This document shows, one piece after another, positions 51,175-58,937 of a DNA stretch of 64,000 nucleotides. Both the position numbers and the translations under genes were made by a program. The stretch is taken from positions 43,819-107,818 of the forward strand of contig CAZBNP010000016.1 of assembly GCA_964493505.1 (NCBI GenBank), written 5' to 3'. This DNA is from Chryseosolibacter sp964493505. Its GTDB lineage: Bacteria; Bacteroidota; Bacteroidia; Cytophagales; Cyclobacteriaceae. Each line of letters starts with the position of its first letter. Positions within the stretch are counted from its first letter, which is position 1. The notes beneath the pieces are model-generated. The model did no database searches, had not been told where the DNA came from, and worked only from the letters and a program-made list of their open reading frames with translations.

Positions 51175-51566
51175 TAAAACGTCGGCTCCCCGGTATCTTC
51201 GAACCCGGGATCGTTCACTTCACTTTCAAGAGCATCGATTTCTTCCGGGGTAAATTCCACGTTCTCGAGAATTTCTTCCGTGGTCATCCCGGTCTCGTGC
51301 AGATATTCGATCAGCTCCCGGGTGTCAATCGATGCCAGGATCTCCTCCGTATTGCTTGTGCCGGTGTTGTAGTAAAAGACAGCAGCCGCCACAAGGAGTA
51401 CCGGTAACGCATAACGCACGGTGTAGCGGAGGAGATGCACGCGCGCCGATGCCGGCCGCTTGTCCGCGATACGTGCCTGTACGCGTGCCGGGAGATTCTC
51501 GAAATAGTCGTCTGGTACGCTGAAGAACTCTTTTTTCGGTATGTCGTCTATTTTGGACATTTTCAC
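51174..51566 (-). CDS. Membrane protein, likely anti-sigma factor
   Basis: The 130-residue protein has a cytoplasmic-type N-terminus (FSVPDDYFENLPARVQARI, a motif of Bacteroidota proteins encoded after ECF sigma genes), one membrane helix (about 50-66, YALPVLLVAAAVFYY) and an acidic periplasmic tail (EEILENVEFTPEEIDALESE). Its place 25 bp downstream of an ECF sigma gene supports an anti-sigma role; binding has not been shown. The stop overlaps the start of the Spy-like gene by one base. Confidence 0.8.
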   Translation of the reverse strand: MKMSKIDDIPKKEFFSVPDDYFENLPARVQARIADKRPASARVHLLRYTVRYALPVLLVAAAVFYYNTGTSNTEEILASIDTRELIEYLHETGMTTEEILENVEFTPEEIDALESEVNDPGFEDTGEPTF

Positions 51567-51591
51567 TTAGACCAGTTTGAATATATAAAGT

Positions 51592-52134
51592 TTAATCGGC
51601 CTCCAGAAACGCCTCAATTTTTTTTACCGCAAGGTGATAACTGGCTTTGAGCGCTCCTACGCTCGTATGGGTGATTTCGGCAATCTCATCGTAGGAAAGG
51701 TCATCATAATACTTCATGTTAAAGACAAGGCGTTGTTTATCGGGTAGCCGTAGCAGCGCTTTTTGCAACCGGAGCTGGATTTCATCCCCTGTTATCTGGT
51801 CCGCGGAGGTGCTGAGCTTGGCTGCCAGTTCGCCCTGCACGTCGGCGATCGGAAGAAAGAATCGCCGCTTCTTCCTGGCCAGAAAGTTCAGGCATTCGTT
51901 TGTGGCGATCCGGTAGATCCATGTATAGAGCTGCGCGTCCTTTCTGAACGTTGGCAGGTGCTTGTGTACTTTGATAAAGACCTCCTGCGTAAGGTCGTCC
52001 GCGTCGTCGTGGTCGATCACCATCTTGCGTATCAGCCAATACACCCGCTGCTGGTACTTTCGTACCAGAAGATTGAATCCGTAGTTTCTCGTGTCGGAAT
52101 TCCGGATCTTGTGTATTAGCTCGTGGTCTTCCAA
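51592..52134 (-). CDS. ECF-type RNA polymerase sigma factor
   Basis: The 180-residue protein has region 2 (DHDDADDLTQEVFIKVHKHL, about 41-60; YTWIYRIATNECLNFLARKK) and region 4 (YYDDLSYDEIAEITHTSVGALKASYH, in parts; about 147-172). The start is a TTG at 52134 (MEDHELIHKIRNSDT), as no in-frame ATG fits the domain start. It heads the operon with the anti-sigma-like and Spy-like genes. It differs from the 3.1 kb sigma factor in loop sequence, so the two are separate subfamilies. Confidence 0.94.
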   Translation of the reverse strand: MEDHELIHKIRNSDTRNYGFNLLVRKYQQRVYWLIRKMVIDHDDADDLTQEVFIKVHKHLPTFRKDAQLYTWIYRIATNECLNFLARKKRRFFLPIADVQGELAAKLSTSADQITGDEIQLRLQKALLRLPDKQRLVFNMKYYDDLSYDEIAEITHTSVGALKASYHLAVKKIEAFLEAD

Positions 52135-52186
52135 TGGACTGGTTTCAAAATCCTAATTTAGACAACGTTTGGGATTAGAGGTTTAA

Positions 52187-52232
52187 TGGCAAAAAGCAAA
52201 GGGCAAATAGGCAAAGGGCAAAGGGCAAATAG
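52187..52232. repeat. Heptamer array (GGCAAAG-type), copy 1
   Basis: About 45 bp of degenerate GGCAAAG/GGCAAAT heptamers, just beyond the 3' end of serC. A longer array of the same unit lies at 53788-53877 on the far side of that gene. No spacer sequences are present. Confidence 0.8.
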
Positions 52233-52244
52233 GCTTTGTGCCGG

Positions 52245-53330
52245 CTACCCATCTACAAACTCCCCAATCGCGTCAGCAAGCATTTCGTATTGTTCTTTGG
52301 AATGGGCGGGGAAATTGGCGAAGCGCAGCTGCGTTTTCTTGGCGGCTCCATATCCACTTCCCGCGTCCAGCCCCCGGGCGGCGAGGAATGCGGTGAGCTC
52401 ACTGGTATGCTGTCGGGTATCGGCAACGAGGACTGTCTTTGATCTGAACTTCTTGTCGCCGACAAACGGCGCGAGGCCAGGGTGATTCTCTAACGCCTGG
52501 TACACTACCGCGGCTTTGTAATCGGTTTCTTTTCGGATGTTGTCGATACCGCGCCGGATGAAGTCAGCCACAACACGACCGAGCAAGTAGATACCCAACA
52601 CATTGGGTGTCTCGGGCGTCTGGTGTTTTGCCGCGTGCTGCGATAACGATGCGATGTTATGATAGGAGCCTGTTGAAATGTTGCGCGACAGCAGCGCCTC
52701 TGATTTCGCTATACATTTGTCATTCACCAGCCAGACACCGAGGCCGGCGGGCAGGCCAAATCCTTTCTGTACCGAGAAGAACAGGGTGTCAAAATGCGAA
52801 AAATCAAAATCCGGATAGGGGAGGGAGGAAACCGCGTCGATAGCGATCAGCGCGTTTGGATTTTTTCTGCGCAGGTCGCCGATAACGTCCAGCGGAGTGG
52901 AGACGCCGGTGCTGGTTTCATTCTGTGTAACGGCAATTAGTTCTGCGTCAATTGAAACAGCGATGTCGCCATCAAAACCGTGGCCGGCGGGCACTTCATG
53001 TTTCTCCGCTTTTTTCTTCAGCTGTATCCCGATTTCGTGAAATCTTTTTGAGAATGATCCGTTAACTAAATGGAAGGACTTTTCTTCAACCAGGTTCTGA
53101 AAAATACGCTCCCATATCTCGGTTGCAGAGCCGGTAAAGAAAATCTGGTAGCCGGGGGGAACTTTTAACAGTTCGCGGAGTCCGTCGGTTGCTTCCCTGC
53201 TGATTTGTTCAAACAGCTTGCCGCGGTGGGAAATGGAGGGTATGCCGTCGCGAAACGCCTGTCGGGCGTGATCGACTACGGTAAAATACAGTTGTGAGGG
53301 ACCGGGAGTGAAGTTAACATGGTGTTTCAT
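52245..53330 (-). CDS. serC: Phosphoserine aminotransferase-like class V aminotransferase
   Basis: The 361-residue PLP enzyme makes phosphoserine from phosphohydroxypyruvate and glutamate. Start ATG at 53330 gives MKHHVNFTPGPSQLYFTV, the usual SerC N-terminus; an in-frame start 51 bases upstream adds hydrophobic residues with no match. PLP Lys189 is in FFSVQKGFGLPAGLGV, with IDAVSSLPYPDFDF as the aspartate segment and NETSTGVSTPLDVI. The neighbouring SerB-SerA fusion supports serine synthesis. A TAGCTTTG promoter box lies 9 bases upstream of the start. Confidence 0.88.
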   Translation of the reverse strand: MKHHVNFTPGPSQLYFTVVDHARQAFRDGIPSISHRGKLFEQISREATDGLRELLKVPPGYQIFFTGSATEIWERIFQNLVEEKSFHLVNGSFSKRFHEIGIQLKKKAEKHEVPAGHGFDGDIAVSIDAELIAVTQNETSTGVSTPLDVIGDLRRKNPNALIAIDAVSSLPYPDFDFSHFDTLFFSVQKGFGLPAGLGVWLVNDKCIAKSEALLSRNISTGSYHNIASLSQHAAKHQTPETPNVLGIYLLGRVVADFIRRGIDNIRKETDYKAAVVYQALENHPGLAPFVGDKKFRSKTVLVADTRQHTSELTAFLAARGLDAGSGYGAAKKTQLRFANFPAHSKEQYEMLADAIGEFVDG

Positions 53331-53339
53331 AGCGTGATG

Positions 53340-53347
53340 CAAAGCTA
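53340..53347 (-). promoter_or_regulatory. Promoter -7 box (TAGCTTTG) for serC
   Basis: An exact TAnnTTTG match on the minus strand, 9 bases before the serC ATG at 53330. No well-placed -33 TTTG was found. Confidence 0.45.
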
Positions 53348-53507
53348 GAATTTGCTTACTGAAAAAATACAGTTTTAACAAGATTGATGGAACGGAGCGT
53401 TTTCGCTAGCTTCGTATTAAGAAATCCCACTTGGATTTGGGACACGTTTGCTGAACCTAACAATTTAAACAAAACCGAGTGAAGCGTTCTTTCAAAATCA
53501 GGCCTCA

Positions 53508-53537
53508 TCCCGATCCGATAGCTATCGGCAATCGGGA
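53508..53537. repeat. Nested palindrome (hairpin, TCCCGAT-CCGATAGCTATCGG-ATCGGGA)
   Basis: A perfect 14-bp palindrome CCGATAGCTATCGG sits inside an outer inverted repeat TCCCGAT/ATCGGGA with two unpaired bases. It would form a long hairpin. Palindromes of this kind recur between genes in Bacteroidota genomes; no T-run follows, so it is not an obvious terminator. Confidence 0.75.
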
Positions 53538-53672
53538 CCTCGCCCAAAAAGCAGGTTAACAGAGGAAGGTTGCGATAGACCGCAGCTCAAAACTTGTCTT
53601 TTCTGAGGTTCAGAAACACCTCACCAAATCCAGTGGGTTTTTCTTCTTTAACCGCTAACCGGAAAGCCACCC

Positions 53673-53755
53673 AACTCCGTAGGAATTTCCTGTTTCCAGC
53701 ACACACGATGCCGAAACGAATCATTGGCTCCGTAGGAGCCTCCTGTAGTTGTATC
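53673..53755 (-). repeat. Dispersed intergenic repeat, copy 2
   Basis: The minus strand carries CTACAGGAGGC (53738-53748) followed 35 bases later by a 30-base block (53673-53702) matching copy 1 at 29569-29598 in 25 of 30 positions. A second palindrome GGCTCC-GTA-GGAGCC (53726-53740) lies in the extra spacer bases. Two related hairpins in about 80 bp suggest a REP/MITE-like element. Confidence 0.6.
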
Positions 53756-53787
53756 AGGGTGTCCGATTTTCTAGACAAACCCCAGGT

Positions 53788-53877
53788 AGGGCAAAGGGCA
53801 AATGGCAAAGGGCAATAGGCAAAGGGCAAAGGGCAAAGGGCAAAAGGCAATAGGCAAAGGGCAAAAGGCAAAAGCAA
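53788..53877. repeat. Heptamer array (GGCAAAG-type), copy 2
   Basis: About 90 bp, 13 or so degenerate GGCAAAG/GGCAAAA/GGCAATA units. It is the larger partner of the array at 52187-52232; together they flank the serC gene. It is a variable-number tandem repeat candidate. Confidence 0.85.
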
Positions 53878-53908
53878 TGTGGGAGCTCATAATTCTCATG
53901 TCCCTCCA

Positions 53909-53961
53909 AACCCAGCACCTGGTCAACCCGGCACCTGGCACCTAACCCCGGAACCCGGAAC
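53909..53961. repeat. GGAACCCGGC/CACCTGGCAC-type degenerate array
   Basis: Short degenerate units such as CCCGGCACCTGG and CCCGGAACCCGG, ending at the serBA fusion stop. The same kind of unit (GGAACCCGGC) recurs at 63752-63780 inside the broken toxin gene. Confidence 0.65.
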
Positions 53962-55853
53962 TAATACAACATCCTGAACTTGATCGTATGCTCGATCGCT
54001 TTCAGTTTGCCGATCAACTGCTCGTCGTAGCCTTTGCCGATATCGGTGATCACGTATCCGATCGATTCATTCGTCTTCAGGTATTGGCCGACGATGTTGA
54101 TGCCGTGGTCTGCCAGCACCTGGTTGATCCGCGCCAGGATACCCGGTACGTTGTTGTGGATATGAATGAGACGATGGGCATTCTCCAGTATGGGCAATGT
54201 GAGATTCGGGAAGTTCACGCTGTTGGAGGTACTCCCTGTATTGATATAGTCCATGATCTTTCCGGGGACGAAGTTCCCGATGTTTTCCTGGGCCTCCAGT
54301 GTACTTCCGCCTATGTGTGGTGTAAGGATGATGTTTGGCAATCCGCGAAGTTCTGAAACGAATTCTTCGTTGTTGCTCGCGGGTTCCTGAGGAAACACAT
54401 CCACTGCACTACCCCCGATTTTGCCGTTGAGTATGTTTTCCTTTAACGCGGCGATGTCGACTACCTGTCCGCGGCTGAGATTGATAAAGATCGCGCCTTT
54501 TTTCATCAGGTCGAATTCTTCGCGACCGATCAGATTGGCGTTTGAAGGCCGGCCATCGACGTGCAATGAGATTACGTCTGAGTTTTCCAGCACCTCCCGC
54601 ATGGTCTTGCATTTGACAGCATTCCCCAGCGAGAGTCGCTCTTCGATGTCGTAATACATTACCTTCATTCCCATCGACTCGGCGAGGACGGACAACTGTG
54701 TTCCAATATTTCCGTAGCCAATCAATCCGAGATTTTTGCCGCGGATCTCAAAGCTTCCTTTCGCTGACTTGTTCCATTTGCCCTGATGCATCATCACCGA
54801 TTTGTCGACGATGTTGCGCATCAACATGATCATCTCCGCCACGGCAAGCTCGACAACCGACCGTGTATTACTGAACGGAGCGTTGAAGACGGCAATTCCC
54901 TTTTTCGTAGCGGTCTTCAGGTCGATTTGGTTCGTTCCGATACAGAAGGCACCGATCACCATCAGGCGGTTAGCATGTTCGAGTACTTTTGCCGTTACCT
55001 GCGTCTTCGACCGGATACCCAGTACGGAGACGTTCTTTATCTTCTCACACAATTCTTCTTCCGACAGCGCCGCATGATAAGTTTCGACGTTGAAGCCTTC
55101 GCTTTTCAGCAATTCATTGGCTACCGGATGGACATTTTCCAGGAGCAAAATGTTGATCCTGTTCTTGGGGTAGGAGGTTGTCGTGTTCAATTTGTTAAGA
55201 TATAAGAATTCATCAAGACTTGGTGCGACGTGGTCCGCCTTACTTTTGACGTTTTCACGTTCAACATTCTCGGTAAAAGCATAGAATTTGTCGGCATGGC
55301 CAGCGAGTTTGATTTCGTAGTCCGTATAGCCGTCGCCGATTACATATACATCGCCCGGTAACTTCAGTTTTTTCAGTTGTTCCGCCTTGCCTCCGTTGAC
55401 GGACAGCGGGTTGTTGGTATCGAATCCGGTTACATTTCCGTGGTCGTCAAACCGGAATTCATTCGCGAGGATATTTTTCGGTTTAATCCCGAACTCGGTT
55501 ACGATCGGTTCGATAAACTCCCTGAATCCGTTGGAGATGATGTAGATGTTGTCAGCGTGGGTCTGGAAGAACTCCTTGTTTCGTTTGAATGATTCCGAGA
55601 CCATACTTCGGAGCTGGCTAATGAGTGGTCCGAGGTGCTGTTTGGTAGGGGCGAGGAGATCCAGCCTTTGTTCGAGTGATTCGCGGAGTGAAAGAGATCC
55701 GTTCATACCCTGGTTGGTGATCTCGTGTATCCGGCGCTTGCGTTCTTCGCGCTCGGGATGATCCTTCAGTGAGATGTCGGCGAGTACGTCAAATGCTTCA
55801 ACTTTGGTGAATGTGCTATCGAAATCGATTACGAAATACTTATTCAGCTTCAT
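53961..55853 (-). CDS. serA: SerB-SerA fusion: phosphoserine phosphatase-like HAD domain plus phosphoglycerate dehydrogenase
   Basis: The 630-residue chain joins two serine-pathway enzymes. Residues 1-215 are a HAD domain with motif I VIDFDST (Asp10, Asp12), NGGKAEQLKKL and motif IV VIGDGYTDYE, like SerB. Residues 230-545 are 3-phosphoglycerate dehydrogenase with GIRSKTQ, NAD-binding LGLIGYGNIGTQL, LHVDGRPSN and catalytic HIGGSTLEAQE. Residues 550-630 are an ACT-type regulatory domain (NNVPGILARINQVLADHGIN). One polypeptide could thus do the first and last steps, with SerC next door doing the middle one. The phosphatase specificity is inferred. A TACCTTTG promoter box lies at 55871-55878. Confidence 0.93.
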   Translation of the reverse strand: MKLNKYFVIDFDSTFTKVEAFDVLADISLKDHPEREERKRRIHEITNQGMNGSLSLRESLEQRLDLLAPTKQHLGPLISQLRSMVSESFKRNKEFFQTHADNIYIISNGFREFIEPIVTEFGIKPKNILANEFRFDDHGNVTGFDTNNPLSVNGGKAEQLKKLKLPGDVYVIGDGYTDYEIKLAGHADKFYAFTENVERENVKSKADHVAPSLDEFLYLNKLNTTTSYPKNRINILLLENVHPVANELLKSEGFNVETYHAALSEEELCEKIKNVSVLGIRSKTQVTAKVLEHANRLMVIGAFCIGTNQIDLKTATKKGIAVFNAPFSNTRSVVELAVAEMIMLMRNIVDKSVMMHQGKWNKSAKGSFEIRGKNLGLIGYGNIGTQLSVLAESMGMKVMYYDIEERLSLGNAVKCKTMREVLENSDVISLHVDGRPSNANLIGREEFDLMKKGAIFINLSRGQVVDIAALKENILNGKIGGSAVDVFPQEPASNNEEFVSELRGLPNIILTPHIGGSTLEAQENIGNFVPGKIMDYINTGSTSNSVNFPNLTLPILENAHRLIHIHNNVPGILARINQVLADHGINIVGQYLKTNESIGYVITDIGKGYDEQLIGKLKAIEHTIKFRMLY

Positions 55854-55870
55854 AGCGGATTAATGAAGCG

Positions 55871-55878
55871 CAAAGGTA
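55871..55878 (-). promoter_or_regulatory. Promoter -7 box (TACCTTTG) for the serBA fusion
   Basis: An exact TAnnTTTG match on the minus strand with a 17-base leader to the ATG at 55853. This is a well-spaced leader for the group. Confidence 0.5.
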
Positions 55879-55937
55879 AGAAAACCCATGAGATGAGTTT
55901 TTCCCTACCGCAAATAAAATAAAGTGGCGCTTGTATT

Positions 55938-56378
55938 TCAGCTCAGGGTCAGTGCCATGGTTACCGCCGACTGCTCAGGGCGGTCGGTAAACTCGTGCGA
56001 TTTCCTGACCTCTTCCGGCACTGAATCGTGTGGAACTTCGGTGAACCCTTTCCTCAGGAAAAAACCATGTGCCGTTCCGGTGAGCAGGTAAACCGCTTTC
56101 AGGTTGAGCTTCTTCGCTTCCGCGAGCAGGTATTCTACGATGGTTGATCCTACAGCCTTTCCGCGTATACCCATTTTCACCGAGAGAGAGCGGAGCAATG
56201 CGTAGGGCCCGTAGACCTCCAGTCCACCGGTGCCTACCAGTTCGTCGGCTTCGTAATACCCCACGAGGAGATCGCGGTTGAAGTCCAAGCCCTCTGCCGG
56301 CAACTCCGACGACACCAGCAATGAGCGGAACGCCTCAAAGCTCTCCGCATCCCTGATTTTTTTGTAGGTTAATTCCAT
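55938..56378 (-). CDS. GNAT N-acetyltransferase, ArsN2-like
   Basis: The 146-residue protein has the GNAT fold with LVGTGGLEVYGPYALLRSLSV, acetyl-CoA loop MGIRGKAVGSTIVEYLL (about 68-84), VYLLTGTAHGFFLRKGF and a C-terminal DRPEQSAVTMAL, all features of the ArsN2-type acetyltransferases named for arsenic resistance. No other ars gene is near, so the substrate may differ. It lies 41 bp downstream of the transketolase C-terminal gene on the same strand and may be co-transcribed. Confidence 0.82.
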   Translation of the reverse strand: MELTYKKIRDAESFEAFRSLLVSSELPAEGLDFNRDLLVGYYEADELVGTGGLEVYGPYALLRSLSVKMGIRGKAVGSTIVEYLLAEAKKLNLKAVYLLTGTAHGFFLRKGFTEVPHDSVPEEVRKSHEFTDRPEQSAVTMALTLS

Positions 56379-56419
56379 TGTCGTTCTCCGTTCAGTTTAT
56401 GTCCTCCCGGGTGGCGGGA

Positions 56420-57376
56420 TCACGCCGGTTTTCTCTTCAGTACCCGCGTTACGGCATCAACGATATTGTCTGTTCCCAGTCCGTATTTTGCTAGCAATTG
56501 AGTAGGTGTTCCGCTTTCACCGAAGCTGTCGTTTACGGCGACGAACTCCTGCGGCGCAGGGTGGAACCGGGTGAGTACCTGTGCTACGGCGTCGCCGAGT
56601 CCGCCGTTAGCCTGATGTTCTTCGCAGGTTACGACGCATTTTGTTTTTTGAACCGAAGCAAGGATCGCCTCGACGTCGAGCGGTTTTATCGTGTGAATAT
56701 TGATCAGTTCGACGCTGATTCCCGTTTCCGCCAGTTTGGCTTCCGCTTCGACAGCGTTCCAAACGAGATGGCCACAGGCGAATATGGTGACGTCGGTACC
56801 CTCGATCATTTTATCCGCCCTGCCGATTGTAAACGGTCTGTCAGGAGCGGTGAAGATCGGCCAGCTCGGTCTGCCGAAGCGGAGGTAGGCGGGTCCTGTG
56901 TGTTCGCCGAGGGCCAGTGTTGCAAGCCGCGTCTGGTTGTAGTCGCAGGGTACGATCACCGTCATGCCCGGCAGCATTCTCATCATACCGATATCTTCCA
57001 GGATCTGGTGCGTTGCGCCGTCTTCGCCCAGCGTTACACCGGCGTGTGAAGCGCATATCTTGACGTTCTTGTCAGAATAGGCGATCGACTGACGGATCTG
57101 GTCATATACCCTCCCCGTTGAGAAGTTCGCGAACGTACCTGTAAAAGGGATTTTCCCGCCGATAGTCATACCGGCGGCAATACCCATCATATTGGCCTCC
57201 GCGATCCCAACCTGAAAGAAACGCTCGGGAAATTCATTCTTGAATGCGTCCATCTTCAGTGACCCGGTGAGGTCAGCGCACAAGGCTACGACGTCCGAAT
57301 TCTTCTTTCCGAGTTCATGCAGGCCGACACCGAAGCCTGAGCGTGTGTCTTTCTTTTCAGTAAACGTATATTTCAT
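56420..57376 (-). CDS. Transketolase, C-terminal subunit
   Basis: The 318-residue protein is the pyrimidine-binding half of a split transketolase: KKDTRSGFGVGLHELGKKN, ALCADLTGSLKMDAF, the TPP-activating Glu in VGIAEANMMGIAAGM (about 57-71), TFANFSTGRVYDQIRQSIAY, HAGVTLGEDGATHQ and the C-terminal transketolase domain with THFACGHLVWNAVEAE-like IFACGHLVWNAVEAE. It needs the N-terminal subunit, encoded 1.5 kb away with a VWA gene between. Its own TACTTTTG box lies 5 bases before the ATG. Confidence 0.95.
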   Translation of the reverse strand: MKYTFTEKKDTRSGFGVGLHELGKKNSDVVALCADLTGSLKMDAFKNEFPERFFQVGIAEANMMGIAAGMTIGGKIPFTGTFANFSTGRVYDQIRQSIAYSDKNVKICASHAGVTLGEDGATHQILEDIGMMRMLPGMTVIVPCDYNQTRLATLALGEHTGPAYLRFGRPSWPIFTAPDRPFTIGRADKMIEGTDVTIFACGHLVWNAVEAEAKLAETGISVELINIHTIKPLDVEAILASVQKTKCVVTCEEHQANGGLGDAVAQVLTRFHPAPQEFVAVNDSFGESGTPTQLLAKYGLGTDNIVDAVTRVLKRKPA

Positions 57377-57381
57377 GGGGC

Positions 57382-57389
57382 CAAAAGTA
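57382..57389 (-). promoter_or_regulatory. Promoter -7 box (TACTTTTG) just before the transketolase C-terminal gene
   Basis: An exact TAnnTTTG match on the minus strand, only 5 bases before the ATG at 57376. If used, the mRNA would be leaderless or nearly so. It would also free the gene from read-through past the VWA gene. Confidence 0.4.
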
Positions 57390-57413
57390 ATCAGATTACA
57401 AGAAACTACCGTG

Positions 57414-58796
57414 TCAGAAGATACTAAGATTCAAGGTTTGTCCCGATTTCAATTCAAATTCCCGGATTGCTGTGTATTTACTTCCTTTCGTGCGCCTGGC
57501 CCGGAAAGCGACTTTGTATCGGCCGGGGAGCAGGTTGTAAAAATGCCGGGTCTTTGAGTCATCGAGCGTACACACCCACCGCGATTCGCCTGAATCCAGG
57601 ATCTCAAAAATGCTTCCGAAACCTATTGCCAGGCTGTTGATGTTGACGGTTGCGGGTGGCGGAAGCGAAATTGTGGTCGTCTTGCCGGCTTCTACCGATA
57701 CCGGGAATATTCTCCGCGGAAGCGTCAGCGTCTCTACTTCGTATTCGCCCGCAAGGTACCGGACTGGTTCGAGGCCGTTGTGGATGCTGAGGATCGCGCT
57801 GTGTCCCTTCTGCCTGACAACGGCGGAAAAGGGATTGCCCCTTCCTTCAGGCTTCATCACCAGCGTGCCCTGTGGCGCGGGTATACGCAGCACATTGTGC
57901 CGCCCGTTTGCGATTGGCACCTCGCGGCGTACCACCGGCGGCAGCGTGTTGACCACTACATCGTACGCCAGTACCGGGTCGACCTGTACCGAATCCGGTT
58001 TGCCGGCAGGGTCGAGGTAGTGCACGAACTCATACGCCGCCGTACCCGTCATTGAGTTGAGGAACGTGACGTTGACATTCGTTTCCCTCGGAATACCTTC
58101 CCCGTTGAGTAACTCCACGCTCACGGTTGTGTTGGCAAATGTTGTCTCGATCGACTCATTCAGGATCTCGTTAAACGACTGCGCGTTCTGCGCGTCGATG
58201 AACTTGCCGACACAATCGAGCGCCTTTCCGCCCGGAACACCCAGGCCGACAATGAAGGGCCTGAGGAAGACACCTTTCTTCTGCAATGCAATTGATGTCT
58301 CGCACGGGTCTCCTCCGCACGATTCGACGCCGTCGGTTATGAGTATCACGATATTGCGGTAGCCGGAAGTAGCCGGAAAATCGTTCGCCGCCTGGAGGAG
58401 CGAGTACGTGATGGGAGTCACACCCCGTGGCGTGATGTCTTTGATCTCGTTGATGATGGCATTGTGGTTGTTGGCGCGAAAGGGTACTTCGAGCCGGCTG
58501 TCTGAGCAGTTGTTTGCCTGCCTCGAATACCGGTGTCCATATACGCGCAGTGCGAGCTCCAGTTTGGGATTGACGCGCAGCGAGTCTACGAGCCGCGTGA
58601 GGATTGCCTTCGCCACATCCATGCGCGACTGACCTTCGCCCCAGTTTGCGTTCATGCTGCCCGATCCGTCGAGCACGAACAGTATCCGGGTCTTGTCGGG
58701 CAGGGCCTGTTGATTGACGTCCTGCGCGGCTAGCGGAGTGCCTGCCAGGAGAAGCAAAAGGAACGGTGCAAGTGCTGAGTACCTCCAAATAGTCAT
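57414..58796 (-). CDS. VWA-domain exported protein
   Basis: The 460-residue protein has a signal peptide (about 1-25, ending LAAQ) and a von Willebrand A domain with the metal-ion site DGSGSM (Asp43, Ser45, Ser47), LRVYGHRYSRQANNC and ITDGVESCGG. Several cysteines could form disulfides. The rest (about 220-460) is strand-rich (VSVELLNGEG; GRYKVAFRARR) with no family I recognise. ATG at 58796 is preferred to a TTG 33 bases upstream. It lies between the two transketolase halves, an unusual place; the gaps are 37 bp on one side and 141 bp on the other. Confidence 0.9.
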   Translation of the reverse strand: MTIWRYSALAPFLLLLLAGTPLAAQDVNQQALPDKTRILFVLDGSGSMNANWGEGQSRMDVAKAILTRLVDSLRVNPKLELALRVYGHRYSRQANNCSDSRLEVPFRANNHNAIINEIKDITPRGVTPITYSLLQAANDFPATSGYRNIVILITDGVESCGGDPCETSIALQKKGVFLRPFIVGLGVPGGKALDCVGKFIDAQNAQSFNEILNESIETTFANTTVSVELLNGEGIPRETNVNVTFLNSMTGTAAYEFVHYLDPAGKPDSVQVDPVLAYDVVVNTLPPVVRREVPIANGRHNVLRIPAPQGTLVMKPEGRGNPFSAVVRQKGHSAILSIHNGLEPVRYLAGEYEVETLTLPRRIFPVSVEAGKTTTISLPPPATVNINSLAIGFGSIFEILDSGESRWVCTLDDSKTRHFYNLLPGRYKVAFRARRTKGSKYTAIREFELKSGQTLNLSIF

Positions 58797-58937
58797 TCTC
58801 ACATCCTCAACTGAATTATTATCCGACAATCATTTCAGAGTCGTCACTTCCCATTCAGGTCTGGCCTGCCACGGGCATATTCGCGACTCACGATCCGGGA
58901 AATAGCGCTGATTGATGAACCTGATAACCAGGGCGAA

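Larger units (their letters stand above)
53348..53960. other. About 610-bp repeat-rich non-coding spacer between serC and the serBA fusion
   Basis: No open frame here has coding character. From left to right it holds an AT-rich stretch, the 30-bp palindrome at 53508-53537, repeat copy 2 (53673-53755), the heptamer array (53788-53877) and a GGAACCCGG-type array (53909-53961). Several open frames exist only because the repeats lack stops, for example a minus-strand frame reading LLPFALCLLPFALCPLPF. Confidence 0.8.

Noticed and set aside
53508..53537. Palindrome as a terminator of serC or serBA
   Set aside because: No T-run follows on either strand, and it lies more than 150 bp upstream of serC and far from any stop codon.
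53788..53877. Possible CRISPR-like repeats near serC
   Set aside because: The units are 7 bases long, degenerate and directly adjacent without spacers. No array with spacers exists anywhere in the window.
53587..53877. A 96-residue minus-strand frame rich in LPFALC repeats
   Set aside because: It is the translation of the GGCAAAG heptamer array and adjoining repeat element, with no signal of a real protein.
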